Below are positions 10,144 through 19,935 of a stretch of DNA of 64,000 nucleotides, piece after piece. The notes below the pieces were generated by a model. It had not been told where the DNA came from, made no database searches, and saw nothing but the letters and a program-made list of their open reading frames with translations. The number at the start of each line of letters is the position of its first letter. Position 1 is the stretch's first letter. A program made the translations under genes and the position numbers. The stretch comes from Candidatus Tepidiaquacella proteinivora (lineage in GTDB: Bacteria; Bacteroidota; Ignavibacteria; Tepidaquicellales; Tepidaquicellaceae), in assembly GCA_013348845.1 (NCBI GenBank), contig CP054675.1, forward strand, positions 1,187,501-1,251,500, given 5' to 3'.

Positions 10144-11913
10144 TTATTTAACGAGAATCATTTTCCTCGTAACCAAATTTCCATTATATTCAAGTTTATA
10201 AAAATACAATCCTGCAGGTAAATTAAATGCGTTAAATTCTACTATATAATAACCTGCTTCTAAATAAGAACTTACCAAAGTACTCACCTCCTTTCCTAAA
10301 ATATCAAAAACCCTTAAATTAACATAACCCGCTGCAGGAAGGTCGTACTTTATCTTTGTTGTTGGATTAAAGGGATTTGGATAATTCTGATACAATCTGA
10401 AATTATCAGGAACTTCGCTTGATACATTTTCAATCTTTGTAGGAATTGGTAACCAAATCAATTGTAAATTTGGTCTAATATTAGAAGCAGTTCCACCAGT
10501 AATATCAACACAACCATCACCTGTTATATTGGTAGCATTATGGTAAACTGTATTTGCAGTAGTATTAGAAGCATAAACAGTTGAATTAGTAGTTCCAACT
10601 GAATTGTTAAAACATATTTCTATTAAGAGATTATTGGGATTTGACCAAATAAATTGATTTTGCAACGTAATATATTGAATCCCTGTAGAAGTAGGGTTCC
10701 AACCTCCGTCAAAAACAACAGTCCAACCAGATGATGAAAATGATGAGACTGAAGTTTGAGTAGTATTTTTCATCTTGACCTTAAGACCATTTATTGTTTG
10801 AGTGTTAATATTTACGAAATTAAATCCAATTGTGAAAATATTAATTGAATTTGAACCCGTTAAAGAATTTAATTCATTCGCAAAATAAAGCAGGTTTGTT
10901 CTACCATCAGAATATTGCGTATTAAATGGTATAGCAATCTCTGAATTTCCAGTTCCAATTCCACCAATCCCAGGTGCTTCATTGGTTCTCAGTATTGTTC
11001 CCATATCACCAACACAGTAACCAAAATTTGTATTCGGAATAAAATAAACCTGTTTTAAATTATAAGTAGTATAATAATATTGAACCCAGCTATCTCCCCC
11101 ATTTGTAGATTTTAACATTGTTCCATTATCTCCGACTGCCCAAATATTCATTGGGTCAATAGCACATAAAGAATTAATTCTTTCATAAGTTCCTGTATAT
11201 ACCTGAACGAAATTTACACCACCATTTGTAGTTTTCAAGATTTTACCACTATCTCCAGCCACAAATCCAATAGAAGAAGTAATAAAATAAACAGCCCTTA
11301 AAGGAGAAGTAACAGGTCTGGTATAGGAAAAATTTGAGCCTCCGTTACTTGTACGGAAAACATAACCGTAAGTATCTACTACCCAAGTTCTATATTCATC
11401 ATAACAAAACACAATAGAATTATAACCAGGTAAAGTATAAACATTATACCAATTAAGTCCTAAATCAGTTGACTTTAAGACATTACCATAATAATTACCC
11501 ATCCATCCAGCTCCCATTGGTGTAAATCTTAAAGAAGTTATAGCATAATTGTTAGTAGTAACATTAATCATTGTCCAATTATTTCCATAATTTGTAGTTC
11601 TAAATAATTTACCATTCTGACATCCTACATATCCTAATTGATAATTAGGAAAATATACACAATTATTGTTGAATCCGGATGGAGCAGGCATAGATAACCA
11701 GTTCACTCCGGAATTTGTTGTTCTCAATACTTTTCCAGCATCTCCTACAATCCATCCTTTAATATAATCGGCGGGATTATTAGAAATGAAAAATACACCA
11801 TTTAAATTTTCATAAGTACCACTACTTTGTGAAATCCAACCTGATTGTGAGTAAGAAACGGTAAAAGAAATTAATATTGAGAAAATAATTAAATTAAATT
11901 TTATTCTTCCCAT
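10144..11913 (-). CDS. Secreted Ycf48/BNR-repeat propeller protein with type IX sorting tail
   Basis: A 589-residue secreted protein. Signal peptide at residues 1-22. Residues about 30-310 hold six or seven repeats of about 42 residues, each with a (T/S)(T/S)NxGxNW-like turn (TTNSGVNW, TTNYGNNW, STNGGDSW), as in Ycf48/BNR beta-propellers. Residues about 320-490 form a separate beta-rich domain also found in the M28 peptidase at 23844. The last 85 residues are the type IX sorting domain (LYQNYPNPFNP at 508-518), ending in a short basic tail. It is probably delivered to the cell surface or medium. The ligand or role of the propeller is unknown. It is convergent with the permease gene, with no clear terminator between them. 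Confidence 0.85.
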   Translation of the reverse strand: MGRIKFNLIIFSILISFTVSYSQSGWISQSSGTYENLNGVFFISNNPADYIKGWIVGDAGKVLRTTNSGVNWLSMPAPSGFNNNCVYFPNYQLGYVGCQNGKLFRTTNYGNNWTMINVTTNNYAITSLRFTPMGAGWMGNYYGNVLKSTDLGLNWYNVYTLPGYNSIVFCYDEYRTWVVDTYGYVFRTSNGGSNFSYTRPVTSPLRAVYFITSSIGFVAGDSGKILKTTNGGVNFVQVYTGTYERINSLCAIDPMNIWAVGDNGTMLKSTNGGDSWVQYYYTTYNLKQVYFIPNTNFGYCVGDMGTILRTNEAPGIGGIGTGNSEIAIPFNTQYSDGRTNLLYFANELNSLTGSNSINIFTIGFNFVNINTQTINGLKVKMKNTTQTSVSSFSSSGWTVVFDGGWNPTSTGIQYITLQNQFIWSNPNNLLIEICFNNSVGTTNSTVYASNTTANTVYHNATNITGDGCVDITGGTASNIRPNLQLIWLPIPTKIENVSSEVPDNFRLYQNYPNPFNPTTKIKYDLPAAGYVNLRVFDILGKEVSTLVSSYLEAGYYIVEFNAFNLPAGLYFYKLEYNGNLVTRKMILVK

Positions 11914-12096
11914 TTTACTAATTATTTAATTATATTTATTTTAATGTTTTTGTCTTATAAAAGCAATAACATTTTTTAGTAATAAAATCAAAAACAAAGG
12001 AAAAATAAGCCTAAAATCAGCAATTTTTTACTTTAAAAATGAATTTTATAAATAATAAAAATTAGATAAATTAAATAAATTTAAAAATTTAATAAT

Positions 12097-12747
12097 ATGA
12101 GAATATTTATTGACACTGCAAATTTAAAAGAAATTAAAGAAGCTGCGGATATGGGGCTTCTTGATGGAGTTACAACCAATCCTTCACTTGTTGCAAAAGA
12201 AGGATACAAAGATTTTAAAGATTTATTAATCAAAATATGTGAAATAGTTGATGGAGATATAAGTGCGGAAGTTGTATCCACAACATGTAATGAAATTGTT
12301 AAAGAAGCTAAAGAATTAGCGTCTATTCATAAAAACATTGTGATAAAAATTCCGTTAATTAAAGAAGGCTTAAAAGCGGTAAAAATATTATCGTCAGAAG
12401 GTATCAAAACGAATGTGACACTTTGTTTTTCTCCTTCTCAAGCTGTTTTAGCAGCCAAAGCAGGGGCATACCTTGTAAGTCCATTCGTTGGTAGATTGGA
12501 TGATATATCTCATAATGGAATGGAATTAATATCACAAATTGTAACTATTTATGGGAATTATGGTTTTAATACACAAGTATTAGTTGCTTCTGTAAGACAT
12601 CCCTTGCATTTTGTGGAAGCAGCAATGATGGGAGCAGATGTATGTACTTTACCATTCAAAGTGCTTGAACAGTTAGTAAAACATCCATTAACTGATATTG
12701 GTCTTAAAAAATTTCTTGAAGATTGGGATAAGTTAAAAAAATCATAA
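12097..12747 (+). CDS. Transaldolase / fructose-6-phosphate aldolase-like protein (TalC family)
   Basis: A 216-residue TIM-barrel class I aldolase of the short transaldolase group. The Schiff-base lysine is Lys84 in IVIKIPL. The N-terminal signature [10 protein letters not shown] and the [13 protein letters not shown] loop (24-36) are diagnostic, and SPFVGRLDD (about 128-136) is conserved. Members act either as transaldolase in the pentose phosphate pathway or as fructose-6-phosphate aldolase. As the only such enzyme seen here, transaldolase activity is the more likely role in a non-enteric genome. It starts an apparent run with gcvT 36 bases downstream. Confidence 0.92.
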   Translation: MRIFIDTANLKEIKEAADMGLLDGVTTNPSLVAKEGYKDFKDLLIKICEIVDGDISAEVVSTTCNEIVKEAKELASIHKNIVIKIPLIKEGLKAVKILSSEGIKTNVTLCFSPSQAVLAAKAGAYLVSPFVGRLDDISHNGMELISQIVTIYGNYGFNTQVLVASVRHPLHFVEAAMMGADVCTLPFKVLEQLVKHPLTDIGLKKFLEDWDKLKKS

Positions 12748-12783
12748 TATCAAAAAATTATAATAGTCATAAAACAAATAAAA

Positions 12784-13869
12784 ATGAAAAAGACCGCATT
12801 CAATAATATTCATAAAGAATTAAAAGCGAAACTTGTTGAATTTGCAGGTTTTGAAATGCCGGTTCAATATGAAGGCATACTTAGTGAGCATAAGGCTGTC
12901 AGAGAATCCGTTGGGGTCTTTGATGTTTCACATATGGGCGAAGTTGAGATAAGAGGTAAAGATGCATTTGAATTTGTTCAGAAAATTACTACTAATGATG
13001 TGAGTAAAATATCAGAAGGAAAAGTCCAGTATTCCTCAATGTGTTATGAACACGGAGGAATGGTAGATGACTTGTTGGTATATCATTGTGGTGATTACTA
13101 TATGCTTGTCATTAATGCCTCTAATATAGAAAAGGATATAAATTGGATGAAAAAAAATGTTTTTGGTGATGTTAAAGTTATAGATATTTCTGATGCTACT
13201 TCTTTACTGGCAGTACAGGGAAAAAACTCCATTAAAACGCTTCAAAAATTAACAAACATTGATTTAAGTTCTATTGAATATTATAGTTACAAAAGAGGTA
13301 AACTAGCAGATGTAGATGTAATAATTTCACACACTGGATATACTGGCGAAAAGGTTTGTTTTGAAATCTATATGCCTTCAGATGTAACAATATCTGAAAA
13401 AGTCTGGAAAGAAATATTTAAAGCAGGTGAAGAATTTAATATTAAACCAGTAGGCTTAGGTGCAAGAGATACATTGAGATTAGAAGCAGCATATCGCCTG
13501 TATGGTAATGATATGGATGAAAACACAAATCCACTTGAAGCAGGATTAGGTTGGATAACCAAATTAGAAAAGGAAAACTTCATCGGAAAAGATGTCTTAC
13601 TTGAGATAAAGAGTAAAGGATTAACAAGAAAATTAGTAGGATTTACAAGTAATGATAAAATAATTGCAAGACATGGCTACGAAGTTTATATTAACGGTGA
13701 GAAAGTTGGTTATGTAACAAGTGGTGGACCATCTCCAATATTAAATAAAAACATTGGTTTTGCTTATATAAAAACTGAACATGCAAAGATAGGAAATTCT
13801 ATTAATATTAAAATCCGGGATAAGATGATCAATGCAGAAATCGTGAAAACACCATTTATTCCAATTTAA
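12784..13869 (+). CDS. gcvT: Aminomethyltransferase (glycine cleavage system T protein)
   Basis: Transfers the aminomethyl carbon from lipoyl H protein to tetrahydrofolate, giving 5,10-methylene-THF and ammonia. The 361 residues match GcvT. Motifs include VGVFDVSHMGE (43-53), QYSSMCYEHGGMVDDLLVY (82-100) with the catalytic Asp near 95-96, and GLGARDTLRLEAAYRLYG. The C-terminal barrel domain with VGYVTSGGPSP is complete. No H, P or L protein genes are adjacent, so the system is split in this genome. The FolD at 20368 works on the product pool. It lies 8 bases before comB. Confidence 0.95.
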   Translation: MKKTAFNNIHKELKAKLVEFAGFEMPVQYEGILSEHKAVRESVGVFDVSHMGEVEIRGKDAFEFVQKITTNDVSKISEGKVQYSSMCYEHGGMVDDLLVYHCGDYYMLVINASNIEKDINWMKKNVFGDVKVIDISDATSLLAVQGKNSIKTLQKLTNIDLSSIEYYSYKRGKLADVDVIISHTGYTGEKVCFEIYMPSDVTISEKVWKEIFKAGEEFNIKPVGLGARDTLRLEAAYRLYGNDMDENTNPLEAGLGWITKLEKENFIGKDVLLEIKSKGLTRKLVGFTSNDKIIARHGYEVYINGEKVGYVTSGGPSPILNKNIGFAYIKTEHAKIGNSINIKIRDKMINAEIVKTPFIPI

Positions 13870-13877
13870 TAAAATTT

Positions 13878-14711
13878 ATGCCTAAAATATCACTATATAT
13901 TACTCATTCACTAATTTCTGATGACTTATTTTTAAAAGATAAGAATACAATAGTTATTGATGTTTTAAGAACGAGTACAACAATAACAGTTTCATTATTC
14001 AATAAAGCGAAAGAAGTAATACCTGCGGAGAGTGTAGCAAAAGCAGCAAAATTAAAAAGGAGCTCAGGTGAAACTCTTCTATGTGGAGAAAAAAACGGTA
14101 AAATAATACCCGGTTTTAATCTTGGAAACTCCCCGTTAGAGTATAATGAAAACACTGTTAAAGGTAAGATATTGGTTTTTTGTACGACAAATGGGACAAT
14201 ATCTATCGTAAAATCCAGACTATCAAAAAATTGTATTATAGGAAGTTTTATTAATCTTGAAAAGGTAGTTGATTATATTTCCACATTAAGAGAAGATTTA
14301 ATAATCCTATGTTCTGGAAAACAAAATAATTTTTCTCTTGAAGATTTCATATGCGCTGGTGCTCTGATTAAGGAAATAATAAAAAAAGAAAATTCAGACA
14401 TTTCTTATGAACTTAACGATGCAGAAATTTCTGCATTAACATTAGCGGAATGTCTAATCTATGATGATAATAAAATTAATGAAGAAAAAGTTTTAAAATT
14501 ACTACAATCGACAGAACACGGCAAATATTTAACTAATTTAGGATTTACAAAAGATATTGAAGTATGCAGTGGTATTAATACATATCCTATATTACCTGTT
14601 TTTTATAAAGATGTCATTAAGTTAAAAGAACAATTTGAACTTGAGAATTCTCAGCGTCAACAAATGAAAAAAATTGACTTAACAGGGAAAAGTAAAGAAA
14701 GCAAAACTTAG
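13878..14711 (+). CDS. comB: 2-phosphosulfolactate phosphatase (ComB family)
   Basis: ComB removes phosphate from 2-phosphosulfolactate, a step in coenzyme M synthesis in archaea and in sulfolactate formation in some bacteria. This 277-residue protein has the family motifs IDVLRTSTTI (27-36), GEKNGKIIPGFNLGNSP (70-86) and FCTTNGT (101-107). It follows gcvT by 8 bases. No ComA, ComC or other sulfonate gene is near, and coenzyme M is not expected in this lineage. The true product may be sulfolactate or another phosphorylated acid. Family assignment is strong; the physiological reaction is inferred. Confidence 0.82.
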   Translation: MPKISLYITHSLISDDLFLKDKNTIVIDVLRTSTTITVSLFNKAKEVIPAESVAKAAKLKRSSGETLLCGEKNGKIIPGFNLGNSPLEYNENTVKGKILVFCTTNGTISIVKSRLSKNCIIGSFINLEKVVDYISTLREDLIILCSGKQNNFSLEDFICAGALIKEIIKKENSDISYELNDAEISALTLAECLIYDDNKINEEKVLKLLQSTEHGKYLTNLGFTKDIEVCSGINTYPILPVFYKDVIKLKEQFELENSQRQQMKKIDLTGKSKESKT

Positions 14712-14761
14712 TAAAAATCAATATGGTGGAAAAAACCGTATTCCGTAAAAATTAAAAGAAT

Positions 14762-17245
14762 ATGAATAAAAAAATGCGAAAACGGGTTTCGGATTACGGG
14801 AAATCAGAAAATAAATCTTACTCTAAAAAAGAAATAAAAGATTTTGAAATTCCGGAATCTCTCAAAAAACAAATTTTGGGCTTTCTTTTAATTCTTTTTT
14901 CACTCTTAATATTACTTTGTGTTTTAAGCTATTCACCAAAAGATTTATCTTTATTACCATCAATAAATTTTTCTAATTTCTTTTCTTTTAAAGTTGAAAA
15001 CTTATCGAATTTATTCGGACCTGCAGGAGCAATATTAGCTGATTTTCTCGTTGCAAAATTGTTCGGGTATTATTCTTTAAGTATTTCAGTTATTTTATTT
15101 GTTATCGGATTACTATTGATTCGTAAAAAATCTATAACCGGGAGTTTAACATTTTGCATTTATCTAATAATTTTTACAATTGTTGTTGCTGCATCTACGA
15201 GTATATTAAATAAAATTTTTAATAATTCTATCCCACAATCCTTTAGGGGAAATTCAGGTGATTTTTTTGCAGAATTAATTTATAGAGTCTTTGGATTATT
15301 AGGAGCATCAATTATATTTTTCTTTGCCCTTGCAATTATGATACTTCTTATAATTGATAGCAATATATTGAAAAGTCTTGCAAGGCTGCAATTACTGATG
15401 AAAAACATTGCTGAAAAATTCAGAAAAGAAAAAACTAATTTGCAGCAAAGAAAGAAAGAACAAATTGAAAAAAAAGAGAAAGAAAAAACTGTGGATTCTC
15501 CTTATAAAGAAGTTTTAGAAAAAGAAAGAGAAAGAATAGAAAGATTAAAAAAGAAATTAGATAAAGAACCTGAAGAATTAATAAAAGAAACTGAAATTAA
15601 CAGACCTGAAGAAACAACAGAAATTAAGAGAAAAGATACAGATAAAGAAAAAAGAATTCAGATTGACACAGAACCCGAAGTTCCAGCTACTGAAACATCA
15701 GTAATAAAAGAACGAACTACTGAAAAATATTCGGAGGATTCTTCTGATACTCAAGATATTGAAGAAAAACTTGAAAACTATAAAAAGCCAAGCCTTGAAT
15801 TATTAGTTGATCCGACAAAAGAAGAAACTGAGGTTATATCAGACGAAGAATTATCTACAAATGGTAGATTGCTACAAGAAAAATTATTAATGTTTGGAAT
15901 TACAATTGATAAGGTTTATGCAACGCCCGGACCGGTAGTGACTCTATATGAACTTGTACCCGCACCGGATGTTAAACTTTCGAAAATCGAATCTTTACAA
16001 GATGATATTGCACTTGCAATGAAAGCCAGAGGAATTAGAATGATAATTCCTATACCCGGAAGAGGAACAGTTGGTGTAGAAATACCAAACCAAAAAGCAC
16101 AAATTGTAAGGATTAAAAGTATTTTATCTTCCCCTCAATTTTTCTCAAGTAAAGCAATACTTCCGATAGCTTTTGGTAAAACTATTGATGGACAAGTATA
16201 TTTAGATGATTTATCTGTAATCCCTCATATATTAATTGCAGGTGCTACTGGTTCCGGGAAAAGTGTTTGTATAAATACAATTATTGCATCACTACTATAT
16301 AAATTACATCCTTCAGACTTAAAGTTTGTATTAATCGACCCCAAAAAGATAGAGTTAAGTTTATATTCTAAGTTAAGAAAACATTTCCTTGCTATTTCTC
16401 CGGATATAAATGAAAGCATAGTAACAACACCAGCAAATGCTGTTGCAGTTCTCAAAAGTGTTGAAATAGAAATGGAACAAAGATACGATAAGCTTGCAAA
16501 TGCAGGAGTAAGAAATATCGAAGCATACAATGAGAAATTTTCACAGGGGAAACTTAAAGACAACGAACTAATAAAACACAAGAAAATGCCTTATTTAGTT
16601 GTTATTATTGATGAACTTGCAGATTTAATAATGACAGCAAAAAGAGATATAGAAGAACCAATTACGAGAATAGCTCAAATGGCAAGAGCGGTAGGAATTC
16701 ATTTAATATTGGCAACACAAAGACCATCTGTCGATGTTATTACAGGAGTTATAAAAGCTAATTTCCCGGTAAGAATTGCATTTCAAGTCGCTTCGAAGTT
16801 TGATTCAAGGACAATACTTGATATGTCTGGCGCAGAGCAATTATTAAGAAATGGTGATATGTTATATCAAACTTCTTCATCGCCGAAACCTATAAGAATA
16901 CAGAATGCATTTATTACTACAGAAGAATGTGAAAAGATTGTTGAATTTATTGGTAATCAACAAGGATTCTCAAAACCTTATATATTACCATCATTAAATA
17001 TTAAAAGTAGTAGTGGAAAAGATTCTTTAGAGGAAAGAGATGAAATGTTTGAAGAAGCAGTCAGACTTATTTTGAAGCTTCAACAATGTTCAACCTCAAC
17101 TTTACAAAGAAGATTGAAATTAGGTTATGCAAGAGCAGCAAGAATTGTTGACCAGATGGAAGCAGCTGGAATTGTTGGTCCTGCAAACGGTGCAAAAGGA
17201 AGAGAAATTCTTATTACAGAAGACGAAATAGATAAATATTTATAA
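14762..17245 (+). CDS. ftsK: DNA translocase FtsK/SpoIIIE
   Basis: Septum-associated ATPase that pumps chromosome ends and activates dimer resolution at cell division. The 827 residues have four or five N-terminal membrane segments (about 35-200), a charged coiled-coil linker (about 210-350) rich in Lys and Glu, the alpha/beta motor with Walker A GATGSGKSV (about 491-499) and Walker B VVIIDELADL, and the C-terminal gamma winged-helix domain (from about 755, RRLKLGYARAARIVDQME). The linker is far shorter than in E. coli FtsK, as is usual outside enterics. The ATG at 14762 lies 50 bases after comB. Confidence 0.96.
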   Translation: MNKKMRKRVSDYGKSENKSYSKKEIKDFEIPESLKKQILGFLLILFSLLILLCVLSYSPKDLSLLPSINFSNFFSFKVENLSNLFGPAGAILADFLVAKLFGYYSLSISVILFVIGLLLIRKKSITGSLTFCIYLIIFTIVVAASTSILNKIFNNSIPQSFRGNSGDFFAELIYRVFGLLGASIIFFFALAIMILLIIDSNILKSLARLQLLMKNIAEKFRKEKTNLQQRKKEQIEKKEKEKTVDSPYKEVLEKERERIERLKKKLDKEPEELIKETEINRPEETTEIKRKDTDKEKRIQIDTEPEVPATETSVIKERTTEKYSEDSSDTQDIEEKLENYKKPSLELLVDPTKEETEVISDEELSTNGRLLQEKLLMFGITIDKVYATPGPVVTLYELVPAPDVKLSKIESLQDDIALAMKARGIRMIIPIPGRGTVGVEIPNQKAQIVRIKSILSSPQFFSSKAILPIAFGKTIDGQVYLDDLSVIPHILIAGATGSGKSVCINTIIASLLYKLHPSDLKFVLIDPKKIELSLYSKLRKHFLAISPDINESIVTTPANAVAVLKSVEIEMEQRYDKLANAGVRNIEAYNEKFSQGKLKDNELIKHKKMPYLVVIIDELADLIMTAKRDIEEPITRIAQMARAVGIHLILATQRPSVDVITGVIKANFPVRIAFQVASKFDSRTILDMSGAEQLLRNGDMLYQTSSSPKPIRIQNAFITTEECEKIVEFIGNQQGFSKPYILPSLNIKSSSGKDSLEERDEMFEEAVRLILKLQQCSTSTLQRRLKLGYARAARIVDQMEAAGIVGPANGAKGREILITEDEIDKYL

Positions 17246-17265
17246 TCAGGGGGTTTGTAAATTTA

Positions 17266-18354
17266 TTACATATGGTCAAATAATCTACCATCGAGGGTGA
17301 TATAAGACTTCATACAATCTGCGGTTAGGCAGGAATGTACAGGTATAATAAATACTATACTACCGATTTTTAAACTATTCATAAAATTATCTGATAATTT
17401 TAAAATGCTGTGCTCCTGTGATATTGATTTTACAATATTTCCATACTTAATCTTAGCCCATCCAGATAATAATCTTTTTACCGGGATACCAAATATTTCT
17501 TTTCCATTTAAATTTACGGAGTCTTTGGAAAGATGAATAGCTCCACAATATGCTAAGACTTCATTTCTTTCTTTATAGATTGCAACAACAGGACATCCAA
17601 CAGCAATAGCAATATCTCTTTCCCTGCAAACACCTAAACTTAACATTTTGTAATCATAAAAGACAAAATTTCCAGGTCGTATTTCATCAATACCTTTAAA
17701 ATCATCAATTACACTACAAGAAGGAGTATCACCAATAGATATTTCAAGTTCGTCAGTTAAATTCATCAATTCAGATTTTAAATTGATAAGGCTATTTAGA
17801 GAAGTAGAATAAATTTTCCTAATCTCTGCAACACTTTTAGCATAATATGTATTTCCGAAATGTGATAATAAACCTTTTAATTGAATTTTAGATTGATTTT
17901 TCAGAAGACTTATTATTTTTTTAAAGTTATCAACATCTTTATAGTATATCCCAGCGCGACCATATCCGGTATCGACTTTTAGATAAATATTTACTTTATA
18001 TAATAATCTCTTAGATAATAAATTAACAGCATCTTTTGAATCTAACAGGAGATTCAGGTTTATTCTTGATGCAAGAAAATTAACTTTATCGATTTCAAGA
18101 ATATTTACAGGGAAAGCAACTGTAATATCATTCCAACCATCTCTCGAAAAATAAAGTGCCATATCCAGCGAAGAAACTGTAATTGCCTTAACACCAAAAT
18201 CTCTAAAAATTCTGCCAATTAATAATGATTGATGTGTCTTAAAATGTGGTCTAAACCTAATGTTACTTTTTCGCGCTTTGGTAAACATTCTTTCTATATT
18301 TTTAACTACACGTTTACAATCAACAAACAATGTTGGTTTTGAAATTCTATACAA
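17266..18354 (-). CDS. PLP enzyme of the D-serine dehydratase / D-threonine aldolase-like family
   Basis: A 362-residue protein with an alanine racemase-like N-terminal barrel (PHFKTHQS near residue 36 carries the likely PLP lysine) and a DSD1-type C-terminal domain. The His340-x-Cys342 pair in PVHSCLTAD is the zinc-binding motif of D-serine dehydratase and D-threonine aldolase. It probably breaks down D-3-hydroxy amino acids to 2-oxo acids or glycine plus aldehyde. The start is TTG at 18354, 7 bases downstream of the deoC stop, so it is the second gene of a deoC operon. Substrate specificity cannot be settled from sequence. It is convergent with ftsK, with only 20 bases between stops. Confidence 0.8.
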   Translation of the reverse strand: MYRISKPTLFVDCKRVVKNIERMFTKARKSNIRFRPHFKTHQSLLIGRIFRDFGVKAITVSSLDMALYFSRDGWNDITVAFPVNILEIDKVNFLASRINLNLLLDSKDAVNLLSKRLLYKVNIYLKVDTGYGRAGIYYKDVDNFKKIISLLKNQSKIQLKGLLSHFGNTYYAKSVAEIRKIYSTSLNSLINLKSELMNLTDELEISIGDTPSCSVIDDFKGIDEIRPGNFVFYDYKMLSLGVCRERDIAIAVGCPVVAIYKERNEVLAYCGAIHLSKDSVNLNGKEIFGIPVKRLLSGWAKIKYGNIVKSISQEHSILKLSDNFMNSLKIGSIVFIIPVHSCLTADCMKSYITLDGRLFDHM

Positions 18355-18361
18355 TCTTTAA

Positions 18362-19240
18362 TTATTTATTTTTGAAATAGATTAGAATGTTATCGAGTAA
18401 TGAAGATGCTCCAATCCTGAAATAGTCTCTTGAGAGCCACTTTTCACCTAATATTTTTTTGACAATATAATAATATTTGAGTGCATCCTCAGCGGTTCTT
18501 ATTCCACCTGCAGGTTTGAAACCAATTCTCTTTTTATTTTTATTGTAATAATCTTTAATCGCTTTTACCATAACAAAAGCAGCTTCCGGAGTAGCATTAA
18601 CCTTGACTTTTCCTGTTGAAGTTTTAATAAAATCCGCACCCGCATACATTGAAATAATGCTTGCTTTCCAGATATTCTCAAGACTTTCAAGTTCACCAAC
18701 TTCAAGAATTACTTTTAACTTAATATTTTTTTGTTTATTTGAATACCTTGTGCAAATATTTTTAACTTTTTTTATTTCATCATATACATACTCATAATTA
18801 CCGGAAAGGAATTCCCCTCTTGATATCACAATATCTATTTCATCAGCCCCATCTTTCAAAGATTCTTCAACATCAAATAATTTTACTGATTGTTGATACT
18901 GTCCCGATGGGAAGGAAGTTCCGACGGTAGCAAGTTTTACATCTGAATTTTTCAAAAAACCTTTCGCAAAACTAATAAAAACCGGATAGACACATACAGC
19001 AGCACATGAAGGAATAGATTTTTGCTCTGGCAAAGGAGTAATCGATTTATAACATAAAATCTTAATTTTTTCTCTCGTATCGTTACCTTCCAATGATGTT
19101 AAATCTATAAATGAGATAATTTTTCTGAGAATATTCAAATCAAAATCCTTATCGAATTTTATTATCTTATTTAAAGTATCATTAATTGAATTTGAGGTCA
19201 GATTAAATTTATGAATGCTGAGCAACTTTTTTATATTCAT
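18362..19240 (-). CDS. deoC: Deoxyribose-phosphate aldolase
   Basis: Splits 2-deoxyribose 5-phosphate into acetaldehyde and glyceraldehyde 3-phosphate. The Schiff-base lysine is Lys206 in ADFIKTSTGK and the second active lysine is Lys242 in GFKPAGGIRT. The proton-relay aspartate lies in GADEIDIVI (131-139). At 292 residues it is longer than the E. coli enzyme (259), mainly through a long N-terminal helical lead (1-45). It completes a deoxynucleoside salvage route with deoA at 528. The ATG at 19240 is preceded by an A/T palindrome at 19278-19293 that might be an operator. Confidence 0.93.
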   Translation of the reverse strand: MNIKKLLSIHKFNLTSNSINDTLNKIIKFDKDFDLNILRKIISFIDLTSLEGNDTREKIKILCYKSITPLPEQKSIPSCAAVCVYPVFISFAKGFLKNSDVKLATVGTSFPSGQYQQSVKLFDVEESLKDGADEIDIVISRGEFLSGNYEYVYDEIKKVKNICTRYSNKQKNIKLKVILEVGELESLENIWKASIISMYAGADFIKTSTGKVKVNATPEAAFVMVKAIKDYYNKNKKRIGFKPAGGIRTAEDALKYYYIVKKILGEKWLSRDYFRIGASSLLDNILIYFKNK

Positions 19241-19277
19241 ATAAAATATACCTTTTAAATCTTTTCGAAAAAGTTAG

Positions 19278-19293
19278 TAATATTTAAATATTA
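19278..19293. repeat. 16-base A/T palindrome upstream of deoC
   Basis: TAATATTTAAATATTA is a perfect 16-base inverted repeat 38 bases upstream of the deoC start. It could be an operator for a dimeric regulator, but in DNA this AT-rich a few such palindromes are expected by chance in a window of this size. Confidence 0.25.
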
Positions 19294-19397
19294 TTAAAAG
19301 GTGAAACAAAATTAAAAAGGATATTCAAATTAAAGCTAAGATTTTTGGTCCCAATTTCTTAATTTATTAAAACAAAATTATATAATTAATTATGTTT

Positions 19398-19429
19398 TTT
19401 AGACTAATTTTTAATTTTTATTTAGACTA
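19398..19429 (+). repeat. Direct repeat pair upstream of the SPOR lipoprotein genes
   Basis: TTTAGACTA occurs at 19398-19406 and again at 19421-19429, a 23-base period (about two helical turns). The second copy runs into TATCTTTTG, which resembles the Bacteroidota -7 promoter element TAnnTTTG with one extra base. The pair lies 69-100 bases before the first SPOR gene and could be a regulator or promoter site. Confidence 0.3.
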
Positions 19430-19497
19430 TCTTTTGCTATATTTAAACATTGAATAAATTTGAATTATATAATAATCAAAAATTATTTAAAGAAAAA

Positions 19498-19917
19498 ATG
19501 AGAAGAATATTAAAAAAAATATTATATATAAAGGTTTTTATAATTCTATTAACAAGTACAATATATTTCTCATCATGTGCAATCCCTGAAGAATATACTG
19601 AATATATATATGATACAGTTAAGGTTAAAAAGGCTGATACAGTAAAAATAACAATCAAGGATACAACAGAACAAAAAGAGTATATTACTTACAATATTTA
19701 TGTAACTGTACAATTAGCAGCATTTAATAGCAGAAGTAATGCAGAAACTTTTGCTTCAAAAGCAAAAGAAATTCTAAATAATGATATTGAAGTTGATTAC
19801 TATAAAGATAAATATACAGTAATAGTAGGAACATTTGAGAGCATTAAGAGAGCAGAAGGTTATTTAAACTATGTTAAGTCACAGGGCTTTTCTGAAGCAT
19901 TTATCAGAAGCCGATAA
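19498..19917 (+). CDS. SPOR-domain lipoprotein (first of a tandem pair)
   Basis: A 139-residue lipoprotein with signal ending at Cys27 (IYFSSC). A short linker has repeated Asp-Thr-Val units (YDTVKVKKADTVKI). The C-terminal SPOR fold (about 66-139) has VTVQLAAFNSRSNAETFASK and ends SQGFSEAFIRSR. SPOR domains bind glycan strands stripped of stem peptides, often at the septum. I prefer the ATG at 19498 because an upstream TTG at 19450 would add a charged stretch in front of the signal peptide. Its paralogue follows after 18 bases. Sequence shows the fold; a division or wall-remodelling role is inference. Confidence 0.8.
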   Translation: MRRILKKILYIKVFIILLTSTIYFSSCAIPEEYTEYIYDTVKVKKADTVKITIKDTTEQKEYITYNIYVTVQLAAFNSRSNAETFASKAKEILNNDIEVDYYKDKYTVIVGTFESIKRAEGYLNYVKSQGFSEAFIRSR

Positions 19918-19935
19918 AAAAGAAAAATTTTTATT

